Positions 1 through 8,763 of a stretch of 64,000 nucleotides of DNA are shown piece after piece. Both the position numbers and the translations under genes were made by a program. How positions within the stretch are numbered: the stretch's first letter is position 1; every line of letters begins with the position of its first letter. The notes beneath the pieces are model-generated. The model saw only the letters and a list, made by a program, of their open reading frames with translations. It was not told the origin of the DNA and did not search any database. Source of the stretch: Promethearchaeia archaeon (GTDB taxonomy: Archaea; Asgardarchaeota; Lokiarchaeia; Sigyniarchaeales; SOKP01); NCBI GenBank assembly GCA_029856145.1, contig JAHQWK010000001.1, positions 1-64,000 of the forward strand, in the 5' to 3' direction.

Positions 1-161
1 GGTTTTTTTGTAAGCATTGAAGAAATTTCTTCAGTTAATTCATCTTCCTCTAATTTAAGTTCTTCGCAAATTTCATCTAAAAGTTCTTGTTTTATTTTTT
101 CTTTTATTTTCCTCTTAATTACATCTTTGATTGATTTATTCGCTAGATCATTATTTTCCAT
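1..161 (-). CDS. 5' part of an unidentified gene downstream of E2 (cut by window edge)
   Basis: An open frame runs from an ATG at 159-161 off the left end of the window. It encodes about 53 residues of a charged, helix-prone N-terminus beginning MENNDLANKS, rich in Lys and Glu. The start lies only 7 nt after the E2 stop codon, and the end of the E2 gene carries GGTGA placed as a ribosome site, so the two are very probably co-transcribed. Archaeal ubiquitin-type loci elsewhere carry a JAMM protease or a RING protein near E1 and E2, so this is a candidate for such a partner. The visible part has no diagnostic motif, and the function is unknown. Confidence 0.55.
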   Translation of the reverse strand, partial: MENNDLANKSIKDVIKRKIKEKIKQELLDEICEELKLEEDELTEEISSMLTKK

Positions 162-168
162 GTAAAAA

Positions 169-696
169 TCACCATTTTTTATTTGCATACTTCTTAACAA
201 GGTTCTTTACTTTTTTCTCAAAAAACTTTTGATTTTTCATCATTTCTATCGCGGCTTTTTTGTTAAAAACATCTGTTGGATTTACATATTTACCACGTGT
301 ATTTAACATAGCAATTATTGCTTGAACGACAGTCACTGCTGTTTTTGAAGGACTCCATCCACCTTTTTTACCAACTAATGAGGGATCTACTAAAGCAAGA
401 CAAATATTTCTCTGTCCTTTATATTCTGATGGTTTTGGCCAGAAATTTGGATGCCAAATAGGAGTATGAAATCTTACAAAAGGAGGTTTTTTAGGGTATT
501 GACCAGGGAATTTCATTTCTAATCTAAAAAGACCACCTGCATAAACAGTACCTTTAGGACCTTTAAATGAGATTGCTAGATGATCAATACTTTTCCTTTT
601 TGGATTAAATGGTTTTAATTGAACAATACTACCTTCTGTAAGCATTTTTTTTAATCCTGCAAAATCTCGGGAAATACGACTACTTCTTATACTCAT
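169..696 (-). CDS. E2 ubiquitin-conjugating enzyme homolog
   Basis: The 175-residue protein has the UBC fold signature: a PxxPPxVxF-like stretch near residue 70, the HPN triad at 82-84, and a catalytic-type cysteine at C99 in NICL. A tryptophan-proline segment (GGWSPSKT) follows, as in eukaryotic E2s. E2 enzymes receive a ubiquitin-like protein from E1 as a thioester and pass it to a lysine, alone or with an E3. Length matches a plain UBC domain with no large extension. It sits downstream of the E1 and UBL genes on the same strand (96 nt after E1), so it is very likely part of one conjugation operon acting in the cytosol. HPN and the active cysteine are both present, so it should be catalytically competent. 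Confidence 0.93.
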   Translation of the reverse strand: MSIRSSRISRDFAGLKKMLTEGSIVQLKPFNPKRKSIDHLAISFKGPKGTVYAGGLFRLEMKFPGQYPKKPPFVRFHTPIWHPNFWPKPSEYKGQRNICLALVDPSLVGKKGGWSPSKTAVTVVQAIIAMLNTRGKYVNPTDVFNKKAAIEMMKNQKFFEKKVKNLVKKYANKKW

Positions 697-792
697 TTTC
701 TCAACCCTTTTTATTATCTCTAATTTTATATTGAAAATATTATTATATATTTTTTTATAATTTTTAAGTTAAAACCTTTTTTGATTGAAATC

Positions 793-2028
793 TTATTTTA
801 ATTTTAAGGTTACAAAAATTTCACCATCTTTAAACCCCGCCGCTGTCATAAGTTCGTAATTTCTTAATCCATTTTCAATTGGATTCTTTTCTAATTCAAC
901 TATCTTAACATCATTAAAATCCAGTAAAGTTAAAATTGGCTCAGAATCTGGATCTAGTTTAAATCCATTTTTCGTTAATATTTTAATTATGTTTAGACAA
1001 GGTGATTGGGCTCTCAATTTTATTGATACTCGGCGAACTTTTTTACTACATTGAGAACAATCTGGGTTTCTTGGTTTTTCGATATGATAGAATCTCATTG
1101 TAATTGCATTATAGATCACATAATTTCTTATAGGCTCACCTAATCCTTTATGACCTTTTCTCCAATGAAGTATTTTAATTGTTTCATGTGACTGTAAAGC
1201 TGAAATAACAGCATTTATAGTTATAATGCCAGGATCATGCCTATCAATAATTTTTACAATATCATCCTCAGTATATTCAGGCAAGAAATCATGTGTATTT
1301 ACTAGCTCATTTGTAACCTTTTGAATGAATTTAATATCATTTATGTCTTTTGGATTCGGATCACGATCAAACTTTTCTTTAAATGCCATATCTCCTTTAA
1401 AAACGCAATGAATCCTTTTTCGGGGCACTCCAACTACCGTACAGGCTGCCATCTCATCACTCTCACCTACTGGTAATGGATTACATTCATAACAAGCGTT
1501 TTTGTAAGGAAATATTGTATAAACATGGCCATGATAACCGGAAACTCCACCATCTACTAATGGTTTTTTAAATCTTATACATTGTGCATTTAAATTTAGA
1601 CGAGCATTCATCGAATCAAGTCCTCCAACAACAACATCAGCAGCTTGATATAATACAGGATTCAATCGCTCTAAAGAGGTATGATATCCCTTAACTATAA
1701 TATTGGGATTAATTTCTTTGAGCTTTCTCGCCGCCACAACTGCCTTAGGTTCTCCTATCTTTGCTCCAGTAAAAAGAACTTGACGGTTTAAATTAGAATG
1801 TTCAATAATATCTAAATCAATAAGATCTAAATGACCAACACCTAACATGGCAAAATTTTTAGCAATTTCACAACCTAAACCTCCAACACCAACTATCAAC
1901 ACCCTTGAGGCCTTTACTAATTTCTGAGACCAACCTTCCAAACGAAATTGGCGGTCATACAAGCCTCTCTCTTCCGCTGATAATTCTTTTGCAAAAAAAT
2001 CTGAATCCTTATCCAATATTATCACCAT
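793..2028 (-). CDS. E1-like ubiquitin-activating enzyme (UBA3/ThiF family)
   Basis: The 411-residue protein carries an adenylation domain with the nucleotide loop GVGGLGCEIA (residues 47-56) and the NLNRQ arginine-finger motif near 79-83. Two CxxC pairs (C179/C182 and C324/C327) probably bind zinc. The catalytic-type cysteine is C196 in AACTVVG, set as in UBA3 (ACTI). Residues 335-411 look like a beta-grasp ubiquitin-fold domain, the E2-docking module of true E1s and absent from MoeB or ThiF. It would adenylate the C-terminal glycine of the neighbouring UBL and form a thioester. Order on the strand is UBL, E1, E2. A plain sulfur-carrier activator is less likely because of the UFD-like tail and the adjacent E2. 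Confidence 0.92.
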   Translation of the reverse strand: MVIILDKDSDFFAKELSAEERGLYDRQFRLEGWSQKLVKASRVLIVGVGGLGCEIAKNFAMLGVGHLDLIDLDIIEHSNLNRQVLFTGAKIGEPKAVVAARKLKEINPNIIVKGYHTSLERLNPVLYQAADVVVGGLDSMNARLNLNAQCIRFKKPLVDGGVSGYHGHVYTIFPYKNACYECNPLPVGESDEMAACTVVGVPRKRIHCVFKGDMAFKEKFDRDPNPKDINDIKFIQKVTNELVNTHDFLPEYTEDDIVKIIDRHDPGIITINAVISALQSHETIKILHWRKGHKGLGEPIRNYVIYNAITMRFYHIEKPRNPDCSQCSKKVRRVSIKLRAQSPCLNIIKILTKNGFKLDPDSEPILTLLDFNDVKIVELEKNPIENGLRNYELMTAAGFKDGEIFVTLKLK

Positions 2029-2107
2029 ATATTTTTAAAAAAAAAATAAAAAAAATTAAAGAGCTTAAAGCCCTTATATTATAATTCATGAAGAAACTTT
2101 TATAAGT

Positions 2108-2440
2108 CTACCCAGCTGTACTAGCTGGGATTAAAAGAATATCATCGCCATCATTTACATCATAGTCTCTTAAATTGCTATTTTCATCCATTGTAACTCC
2201 ACCTGAAGATAAATGAAAATCATTGGGATCCAAACCATACAAGTTACCTAAGGTTTGTTTAATATCACTTACTTGATTGCTGTCATTTACAGTTAATTTT
2301 TCTTTCTTTTCCCCAGGTCCAATAGTTGACATGAAATATAAAGTCAATTTCTTTCCTCCAGCAGGAGTTTTACCAGCAGGAGTTTTAGATTTTACTGGTT
2401 CTTCTCCTCCTAAATCCTCATCAAATTCATCAAAACTCAT
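2108..2440 (-). CDS. Ubiquitin-like beta-grasp modifier 1 (C-terminus -AG)
   Basis: This 110-residue protein has an acidic N-terminal tail (MSFDEFDEDL), a flexible SKTPAGKTPAGG linker (residues 18-29) and a beta-grasp-like domain over residues 30-110. The domain contains the conserved segments TIGPGEKK, DFHLSSGG and DYDVNDGDDILLIP. It ends exactly at -PASTAG, so no processing protease is needed to expose a terminal glycine. Classical ubiquitin ends in Gly-Gly; here the penultimate residue is Ala. Encoded just upstream of E1 (79 nt apart), it is the likely substrate of the conjugation enzymes. It resembles the second UBL at 4283-4696 and the membrane protein at 3471-4265. Use as a sulfur carrier is the alternative. 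Confidence 0.85.
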   Translation of the reverse strand: MSFDEFDEDLGGEEPVKSKTPAGKTPAGGKKLTLYFMSTIGPGEKKEKLTVNDSNQVSDIKQTLGNLYGLDPNDFHLSSGGVTMDENSNLRDYDVNDGDDILLIPASTAG

Positions 2441-2707
2441 TCACATCACTTCCAATTTTTTTTTATTTTACAATCTGTAATTTTGTTATACTTAATAAAA
2501 TGGCATTAAAAAATTATTATAAAACCCTTTGGAATGATTTTGAAGTTTTTTCAGTTATAATCAAAACCAACAGTAAGAAAATTAGGATCCTCAAGAAATT
2601 ATATTATATATTGTATGAATGCCTATCAATATATATAAGACATAATATATTGGTTTAGAGAGAATACGTAATTATAAAAACAAAAAATTTCAACCCAATT
2701 TAAATAT

Positions 2708-3385
2708 ATGCTCATGAGTTCTCTGGATAAAGCGGAATCTATTGTTCTTGAATTAGTAGAAGAGTATTTGACGAAAAAAACCTTCTTCTCAATTAGAGAA
2801 ATTACATCATATATAAGTAATAGGGTGAGATACAATCCTAATATAAATGAGAATAGAATAGAGTTAATCTTAAAGGAATTAATTAAAAGAAGAATTATTA
2901 TTCCAGGAACTCGATTAATGAAAAATAATATTGTTGAACATCCAAAAAGAAATGAAATTTTTAATTATATTAAAAAGAATCCCTCAAATATTAATGAAAT
3001 AATGAGAGCTCTAAACATTGGTAGTAATCAAGCATTATGGCATTTATCATGTTTAGAAAAATTCAAATTCATTAGATCAAAACAACTCAACAATCATAAA
3101 TTTTTCTTCAAATTTGACTCTAACCCAAAACTTGATCCATTATACTTTTATTTGAAAAAAGAGATCGTTCAAAAAATAATTAATTTTATAAAAAACAAAA
3201 ATAAAGCATTTAAAATTACAGAAATAGCAACTGGTTTAAAAAAAAATCATAGTACTATTAAAAAATATTTAGATATTCTAAATGATCTGGAATTAATAAA
3301 CATTGAAAAAGAAAAAAATAGAAACATATTCAAATTAGATTTCGAGAAATATTCTAAGGCTAGAAAATCAATAGAAGGTGCATGA
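2708..3385 (+). CDS. Multi-winged-helix DNA-binding protein
   Basis: The 225-residue protein is Lys/Ile rich. It contains at least two helix-turn-helix segments of winged-helix type: residues about 78-120 (NINEIMRALNIGSNQALWHLSCLEKFKFI) and about 165-205 (KITEIATGLKKNHSTIKKYLDILNDLELI). The N-terminal third has a similar all-helical look. A second ATG at 2714 could also be the start. It is transcribed away from the UBL-E1-E2 operon across a 267-bp divergent gap, so a role as local regulator of the conjugation genes is plausible but only inferred from position. No ligand-binding domain is visible. Confidence 0.7.
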   Translation: MLMSSLDKAESIVLELVEEYLTKKTFFSIREITSYISNRVRYNPNINENRIELILKELIKRRIIIPGTRLMKNNIVEHPKRNEIFNYIKKNPSNINEIMRALNIGSNQALWHLSCLEKFKFIRSKQLNNHKFFFKFDSNPKLDPLYFYLKKEIVQKIINFIKNKNKAFKITEIATGLKKNHSTIKKYLDILNDLELINIEKEKNRNIFKLDFEKYSKARKSIEGA

Positions 3386-3470
3386 AATTGAAAACTCCAA
3401 TTTTATTCCAATCCCATTTAAATTTTAGATTATATATTTTAAATTCAGAAAATAATCTAATCAAAAAATC

Positions 3471-4265
3471 ATGAAAAAGAATTATAGAATTTTAATTGTT
3501 ATTGCTCTTTACACTGTTTGTATATTGTTCTATGTATTTTTTTTCCTATTTCGTATACAAAATACTCCCTTCTTTCTTTTTCTAACTATTGGTAGTGTTG
3601 CAGTATTATCAACTAGTACCATTTATACAGTTATACAGTCTAAAAGCAGTCAAGATAAGAGGTTAAAAGAAAAAAAATCTTTTGCAAAACCAAAGTCAAT
3701 TCAAACGGAAACTATCGATATGATTGAAGATTATATTGATGCAATGCCTTCAATAGAAGAATATATTGAATCAGATGAGTCATATAAGGATATGCCTATA
3801 ATTGATAAATACATTTTTTCAATCTTTAGTAAAGACGAATTAGATAAAATAGACCTTTTAGAGTTACCGAAAATGGATAAGATTTTATTCATCCGAGAAA
3901 TGCTATATTACGATCCAAATGAGAGAAAGGCGTTAATCGAAAATATGCTGAAAAACAAGGATAAAACTGATGGAGAAATAATTTATACACCACCTATGAA
4001 TCCCATTGAAATGGAAGACCAGATCCGTGTTTATGTAAGATCATTACTTGAGCCTGGTGAGAAAACGAAAATAATTATTGTTGATATGACTGATTTCATC
4101 GGGATAACTAAGGATAAAATTGCAGTATTATTTGATTATGATCTAGAAGATTTTCTCATATCTAGCGGAGGGATATTGCTAAAAGAGAACTTACTAATAA
4201 AAGATTATGATATCGATGATGATGATGAAATCGCTCTAATCCCCTCAAGAAAAGAAAAAAATTAA
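3471..4265 (+). CDS. Membrane-anchored ubiquitin-like fold protein
   Basis: The 264-residue protein begins with two hydrophobic helices (about residues 7-28 and 33-56), followed by an acidic linker with helices. Its C-terminal domain (about 185-262) is clearly related to the two soluble UBLs of this locus: shared segments are LEPGEKTKI, DLEDFLISSGG and KDYDIDDDDEIALIPS. Unlike the UBLs it continues to a basic tail (SRKEKN) and lacks any terminal glycine, so it cannot be activated by an E1 in the normal way. It may be a membrane receptor, scaffold or constitutive UBL mimic that recruits the E1/E2 machinery or readers to the membrane. That role is inference. It ends 17 bp from the convergent second UBL gene. 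Confidence 0.8.
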   Translation: MKKNYRILIVIALYTVCILFYVFFFLFRIQNTPFFLFLTIGSVAVLSTSTIYTVIQSKSSQDKRLKEKKSFAKPKSIQTETIDMIEDYIDAMPSIEEYIESDESYKDMPIIDKYIFSIFSKDELDKIDLLELPKMDKILFIREMLYYDPNERKALIENMLKNKDKTDGEIIYTPPMNPIEMEDQIRVYVRSLLEPGEKTKIIIVDMTDFIGITKDKIAVLFDYDLEDFLISSGGILLKENLLIKDYDIDDDDEIALIPSRKEKN

Positions 4266-4282
4266 AAAAAGAACCTAATTTT

Positions 4283-4696
4283 TTAACCAGCTATACTTGC
4301 TGGAATTAAAAGTATGTCATCTCCGTCAGAAACATTATAATAGGTTAATGAGTTAGTTTCATCCATAGTTACACCACCAGATGATAAGTAAAAGTCAGCA
4401 GGATCTAAACCAAATAAATTGGCTATAGTTTCTTTTATATCTCCAACAAGGTTCCCATCATTAATAGTTAATTTTTGTTTTTTCTCACCTGGACCGATAG
4501 TAGACATAAAAAATACCGAAATCTTCTTCCCCCCAGTAACAACCTTTGTAGTAGGAGTTTTAGATTCAACTTCATCCTCAGGAATCTTTGCTAAAGTTTC
4601 TTCTATTCCATCTTCATATTTCTCTTCAAATTCTTCATCTAAATCTTCCAAATCTTCATCAAATTCTTGTTCATTAAACTCATCATCAAAACCCAT
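4283..4696 (-). CDS. Ubiquitin-like beta-grasp modifier 2 (C-terminus -AG)
   Basis: The 137-residue protein is a paralog of the UBL at 2108-2440. It has a longer, very acidic N-terminal tail (residues 1-44, mostly Asp and Glu), an ESKTPTT linker around residue 45 and a beta-grasp-like domain sharing FMSTIGPGEKK, DFYLSSGGVTMDE and DGDDILLIPAS with UBL 1. It ends -PASIAG with no further residues, so it again has a single terminal glycine preceded by Ala. The acidic tail could be a localisation or interaction segment, as it is the main difference from UBL 1. The gene is convergent with the membrane UBL gene and divergent from the coiled-coil gene. Confidence 0.85.
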   Translation of the reverse strand: MGFDDEFNEQEFDEDLEDLDEEFEEKYEDGIEETLAKIPEDEVESKTPTTKVVTGGKKISVFFMSTIGPGEKKQKLTINDGNLVGDIKETIANLFGLDPADFYLSSGGVTMDETNSLTYYNVSDGDDILLIPASIAG

Positions 4697-4904
4697 AAAA
4701 TAAACCTCAATAAGTTAGATAAATTTTTTTAAAATATATTTTTGTCAAATCTTTTACTATAATTATATGAAAATAATAGAAACTAAGTTATATAAATAGA
4801 TTTAACAAAAAGAAAATTTAATAATTTTAGCTTTGTTTTGCAAACACTTTAGAGTCAATATTCATATGAATTTATTAATAGAGTAAGTTTAAAATTGAAA
4901 CATT

Positions 4905-6062
4905 ATGAATGATAAGCCTATTCCCAAGTATCAAATTCGAGAAAAAACTCCAGATGAAGAACTAGACACAATTCCAGAAAAAAAATTACTGAAAAAAATA
5001 AAAAAAGAAAGAATTAAGTTAGATAAAGAAAAAAGCGAATGGGAAAAAGTTATTAATCAAATTGAGGATTACAAAGAAAATATCGAAGACCTTGAAAAGA
5101 AAAGGAAAGAAAAAGAACTTAAAATTAAATTTCTTCTAGAACAACGAAATAACTTGAAAGAGGAGCTAGAGAGAACGAAAAATCAAATAGAGCAACAAAA
5201 AAATGAATTAGATGCTAAAGAACGGCGATTTAGAGAAAAAATTAAAAGTAAGAATGAAGAATTAAATCAAAAAAATACTGAATTAGAGAGGTTTCAAGAA
5301 AAATTAGATAAATTAAGAGAAGATATTGCTACTCAAAAAAAGAATTTAGATTGGGAAAAAGAAAGAACGGAAAAACGAATAAAGGAAATTAAAACGAAAA
5401 TTCCCGGAATGGAAAGAAGAGAAAATGCCTTAGAAAGAACTATTAATGATTTAGAAAATAATTTAATGGATTTAAGAAATGAAATTAAATATTTAACTAA
5501 AGAAAGGGATAATCTAAATAGGGAAATTAATAACTTAAGGAGAGAGATAACTGACGAAAAAAATCGAATTTCTGATGAAAAACAAAAACTTAAAGAAGAA
5601 AGAGAAAAAACGCGTTATAAAAAGCAAGATTTAGATCTTAGAACTCGTGAACTCGATAAGAAAAGAACAGATCTAAAAAAGTATAGATATAAAGCAGAAA
5701 AGGATGTAAATAATTTAGAAAAAAGAAGACGACAACAAGAAGCGAGATTTAAAGAATTAAAAAGAAAAGTTCCTGCTGCAGAGAAGAAGTTTCACTCCTT
5801 AAATAACAAAATTCCGAATTTAGAGGAAAAATTTAGAAAATTGAATAATGAATATAGACAATTAGAAAAAGAAAAAACAAACTTAGAAAGGGAAAAAAGT
5901 ACTATTAAACGTGAAAGAGAAAAACTAGAAAAGGATAAACAAAGATTTCTAAATGAAAAAAGAGAATTTGAAAGAGAACTAAGAAGGATTAAATCTAAAA
6001 CTCCTTCAATTAAAACAAAGACTCCTTCACATATTAAAACGAAAACTCCCTCAAAATATTAA
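4905..6062 (+). CDS. Long coiled-coil protein with KTPS-repeat tail
   Basis: The 385-residue protein is almost wholly Lys/Glu/Arg/Asn with heptad-like Leu and Ile spacing from about residue 25 to 360, predicting one long coiled coil with no transmembrane part. It contains two short breaks near IPGMERREN and VPAAEKKF. The C-terminal 25 residues hold three KTPS units (SKTPS, TKTPS, TKTPS), and an EKTPDEE occurs near the N-terminus. The same SKTP motif appears in the flexible tails of both UBLs here. A cytoskeletal, scaffold or tethering role is possible; no enzymatic motif is seen. The next gene starts 11 bp downstream, suggesting one transcript. Confidence 0.75.
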   Translation: MNDKPIPKYQIREKTPDEELDTIPEKKLLKKIKKERIKLDKEKSEWEKVINQIEDYKENIEDLEKKRKEKELKIKFLLEQRNNLKEELERTKNQIEQQKNELDAKERRFREKIKSKNEELNQKNTELERFQEKLDKLREDIATQKKNLDWEKERTEKRIKEIKTKIPGMERRENALERTINDLENNLMDLRNEIKYLTKERDNLNREINNLRREITDEKNRISDEKQKLKEEREKTRYKKQDLDLRTRELDKKRTDLKKYRYKAEKDVNNLEKRRRQQEARFKELKRKVPAAEKKFHSLNNKIPNLEEKFRKLNNEYRQLEKEKTNLEREKSTIKREREKLEKDKQRFLNEKREFERELRRIKSKTPSIKTKTPSHIKTKTPSKY

Positions 6063-6073
6063 TTACTAATATT

Positions 6074-7120
6074 GTGAAATTCATGAGGATTGTTGATCCA
6101 ACTGAAGGAGATTATATAGAAACAAAAAAAGAAAACCTGTTTTTTGATGTAAAAGGTCTTCTCCATCCAAATGATTATATCATATGCTTTTTACGATTTT
6201 TTCCTCATCCAAACGGAGAAAGAAAAAAAAATGGAATCGTCTTTAAAAAAATTTACAAATTAAACGAAAGATATGACCTTTTGAGAAAAAATTATCCCAA
6301 ATATCTTTTCTTTTCTGAAGAACTAGATTTAGAGGTTCAAGGAGTTAAAAAAGATGAAATTAAAAAAATTTATACTCCTAGATGCTTCTTTGAAGATTTA
6401 TTAAAAACCCCCCAGTTATCCAGTAGTGAAAAACGTTCTAAGAGCTTATGTGAATTATTTATTACTGAGGGAAATCTTTCTGAGAATTCAATAGGTATTA
6501 CAGGATCAATAATGGTGGGATTAAATACTGAAGATTCTGATATTGATCTAGTAATATATGGTACAGAAACAAGTATAAAATTTCAAAAGAAATTGAAAAA
6601 AATATTTAAAAAGTCAGATGATTGTCGGAAATATACTATGGATGAATATAGAACCCATTATGATTGGAGAGCTAGTGGTTCCAATATTCCATTTGAAGAT
6701 TTTCTTAAAAGTGAGGAACGGAAACAGCATCAAGGGAAATTTTTAGGTCATGACTTCTTTATTAGATATATTAAAAGTCCTAAAGATTGGAAAGGGAATT
6801 TTTATGATTATCAATATAAAAATGTTGGAAGAATTAAACTTAAAGTAGACATCATAGATTCAAAAGATTCTATTTTTACCCCTTGTTCATATAAAATAAA
6901 TCCTATAAAAATTCTCAAAAGTGATATTAAACCAAATACTGTTAATATAAAAGACATAAATGAAATAAACTCGTTCAGAGGACGTTTTTGTGAGCAGGCT
7001 AGAAAGGGTGAAAAGGTATTTGTCGAAGGAAAATTAGAAAAAGTAAATTTTAAGAATGAATTAGAATATTTTAGGATTTTATTAAGTGATCCTATTAATG
7101 ATAAAATGATTATTATTTAA
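6074..7120 (+). CDS. Archaeal predicted nucleotidyltransferase (Pol beta superfamily)
   Basis: The 348-residue protein has the nucleotidyltransferase signature GSIMVGLNTEDSDIDLVIYG at roughly residues 144-163: a GS motif followed by a DxD metal pair. It belongs to the archaeal predicted nucleotidyltransferases of the Pol beta superfamily, whose substrate is not established. The start is either GTG 6074 or the in-frame ATG at 6083. It follows the coiled-coil gene by only 11 bp, so they may form one transcript. The C-terminal third carries a small beta-rich region (about 305-348) of unknown function. The family call is from the motif; the reaction is not predictable from sequence alone. Confidence 0.75.
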   Translation: MKFMRIVDPTEGDYIETKKENLFFDVKGLLHPNDYIICFLRFFPHPNGERKKNGIVFKKIYKLNERYDLLRKNYPKYLFFSEELDLEVQGVKKDEIKKIYTPRCFFEDLLKTPQLSSSEKRSKSLCELFITEGNLSENSIGITGSIMVGLNTEDSDIDLVIYGTETSIKFQKKLKKIFKKSDDCRKYTMDEYRTHYDWRASGSNIPFEDFLKSEERKQHQGKFLGHDFFIRYIKSPKDWKGNFYDYQYKNVGRIKLKVDIIDSKDSIFTPCSYKINPIKILKSDIKPNTVNIKDINEINSFRGRFCEQARKGEKVFVEGKLEKVNFKNELEYFRILLSDPINDKMIII

Positions 7121-7188
7121 TGACAAATAAAAGACTCTTAATTAGATTGAACTTAAAATATATATAAAATCAATTTTTTATAAAAGAA

Positions 7189-8499
7189 ATGGATATTTAT
7201 AACGCAGATTTACATATACATTCTCCGCATTCAATAGGAGTATCGAAATCATTGAATCTTGACACGATGATCGATACATGTAAAAAAAAGGGTTTAAACA
7301 TTTTAGGGACTGGAGATGTCTTACAACCAGAGTGGTTAAAATATTTAGAAGAAAAATTAGAGAAAGATAAAGATGGAGCCTATTATTATAAGGAAATTTA
7401 TTTTATCCTTCAAACTGAAATAGAAGATCAAGAAAGTGTACATGAAGTTGTCTTTTTCGAAGATTTCGATATGGTAAGAAATATTCAAAATAAACTCGAA
7501 CCTTACTCAAAAAATATTTTAAATGAATGGGGTGGGCGCCCAAGAGTTAATCTATCCCCCGCAGAATTAGCTGATGTTATCTCAGATGAGGGTGCTTTAA
7601 TTGGACCTGCTCATGCCTTCACACCTTTTAAAGCTATTTTTCGACAAAATAAATTTGAAACGCTTGAAGAATGTTATGGTGATGCTACAAAGAAAATTAA
7701 TTTCATTGAATTAGGGCTTTCTGCTAACACTGATCTTGCAGATAGATTAGAATGTTTAAAAGATATTGCTTTTCTGAGCAACAGCGATGCCCATTCACAA
7801 AATCCTCGTTCTTTAGGAAGAGAGTTCAATAAATTCGATATTGATAATCCCTCTTTTAATGAAATTTTGCAGGCAATTCAAAGGAAAAATGGAAGAAAAA
7901 TAGCTTTAAATGTAGGTTTAAATCCAAAACTAGGAAAATATTATGTAATGTTCTGTAATAAATGTAGAAGAAGGATAATATTTAAGAAAGTGAAAAAGCA
8001 AGTAAATACAATCTTTAATCAATATTCAATAACAGATAATTTTGTTATCTATTATACAAGTGATCCTAAATCCTCAAGGTTAGACTATTTAGAACAAGTT
8101 TCTAAAAATAAGATGAGCTGTCCAGCATGTAAAGAACAGTTAAATAAAAATTTTAAAGTTAAATTAGGAGTAAGTGAAAGAATTGAAAAAATTTCTACAT
8201 TTATAGAACCTAAACATCCAAATCATAGACCTCCATATGTCAATGCCGTACCATTGATTGAAATTATTCGAGCTGTAAAAGGTATTAAAAGTACAACTAG
8301 TAAAACAGTTTTAAATGAATACAATAGACTAATTCAAGAACTTGGGACTGAATATGAGATATTATTAGATCTTCCTATTACTAAAATTGAGGATTTTGAT
8401 AATAATATAGCCTTAGTTATAAATACCCTTAGAAATAATGAGGTGGAATATACTCCTGGAGGAGGAGGTACTTACGGGCATATAAATATTGATGTCTAA
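7189..8499 (+). CDS. endoQ: PHP-family endonuclease Q (EndoQ) homolog
   Basis: The 436-residue protein opens with the PHP metal motif YNADLHIHSPHS and contains GTGDVLQPEW, GPAHAFTPF and a late NSDAH metal motif near residue 197. These are the PHP active-site histidines and aspartates. A zinc-ribbon-like cysteine set (CNKC near 248 and CPAC near 312) splits the C-terminal half, as in archaeal EndoQ. The end (GGGGTYGHI) also matches that family. EndoQ nicks DNA 5' of deaminated bases or abasic sites, so a DNA-repair role in the cytosol is expected. It stands alone between a nucleotidyltransferase and a zinc-ribbon gene. Confidence 0.85.
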   Translation: MDIYNADLHIHSPHSIGVSKSLNLDTMIDTCKKKGLNILGTGDVLQPEWLKYLEEKLEKDKDGAYYYKEIYFILQTEIEDQESVHEVVFFEDFDMVRNIQNKLEPYSKNILNEWGGRPRVNLSPAELADVISDEGALIGPAHAFTPFKAIFRQNKFETLEECYGDATKKINFIELGLSANTDLADRLECLKDIAFLSNSDAHSQNPRSLGREFNKFDIDNPSFNEILQAIQRKNGRKIALNVGLNPKLGKYYVMFCNKCRRRIIFKKVKKQVNTIFNQYSITDNFVIYYTSDPKSSRLDYLEQVSKNKMSCPACKEQLNKNFKVKLGVSERIEKISTFIEPKHPNHRPPYVNAVPLIEIIRAVKGIKSTTSKTVLNEYNRLIQELGTEYEILLDLPITKIEDFDNNIALVINTLRNNEVEYTPGGGGTYGHINIDV

Positions 8500-8523
8500 C
8501 TTATTATAAATAAAAAACAAGAT

Positions 8524-8763
8524 TTATACATTAAACTCTAAATCTAATTTTAAAAGGTCTCCACACTTGTTACATGTAAGCCAATCAAAAATTTTAATAC
8601 AAGTGACTAATAGTTCCATTTGATTCCGAGGAAATTGATTTCTAAACTTCCTTTTGTAGCCGCAATTTGGACAGCTAATTATAGCTCTTACATGGATTAA
8701 ATCGCTGTGCTCTGAAGCACCTTCAGATTTACCGCTACTTTTTTTAGTATTATCAATTTCCAT
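8524..8763 (-). CDS. Small zinc-ribbon protein
   Basis: The 79-residue protein has two CxxC knuckles (CPNCGYKRKF near residue 34 and CNKCGDLL near 65) separated by about 30 residues, enough for one zinc ribbon. The N-terminal 25 residues are Ser/Lys rich and probably disordered. There is no enzymatic motif. It is convergent with the EndoQ gene (24 bp apart). It could be a nucleic-acid-binding or protein-interaction zinc ribbon; the exact role is unknown. Confidence 0.6.
   Translation of the reverse strand: MEIDNTKKSSGKSEGASEHSDLIHVRAIISCPNCGYKRKFRNQFPRNQMELLVTCIKIFDWLTCNKCGDLLKLDLEFNV

Noticed and set aside
2277..2480. Rightward open frame across UBL 1.
   Set aside because: It is the antisense shadow of the UBL gene; the leftward frame has the clear beta-grasp pattern.
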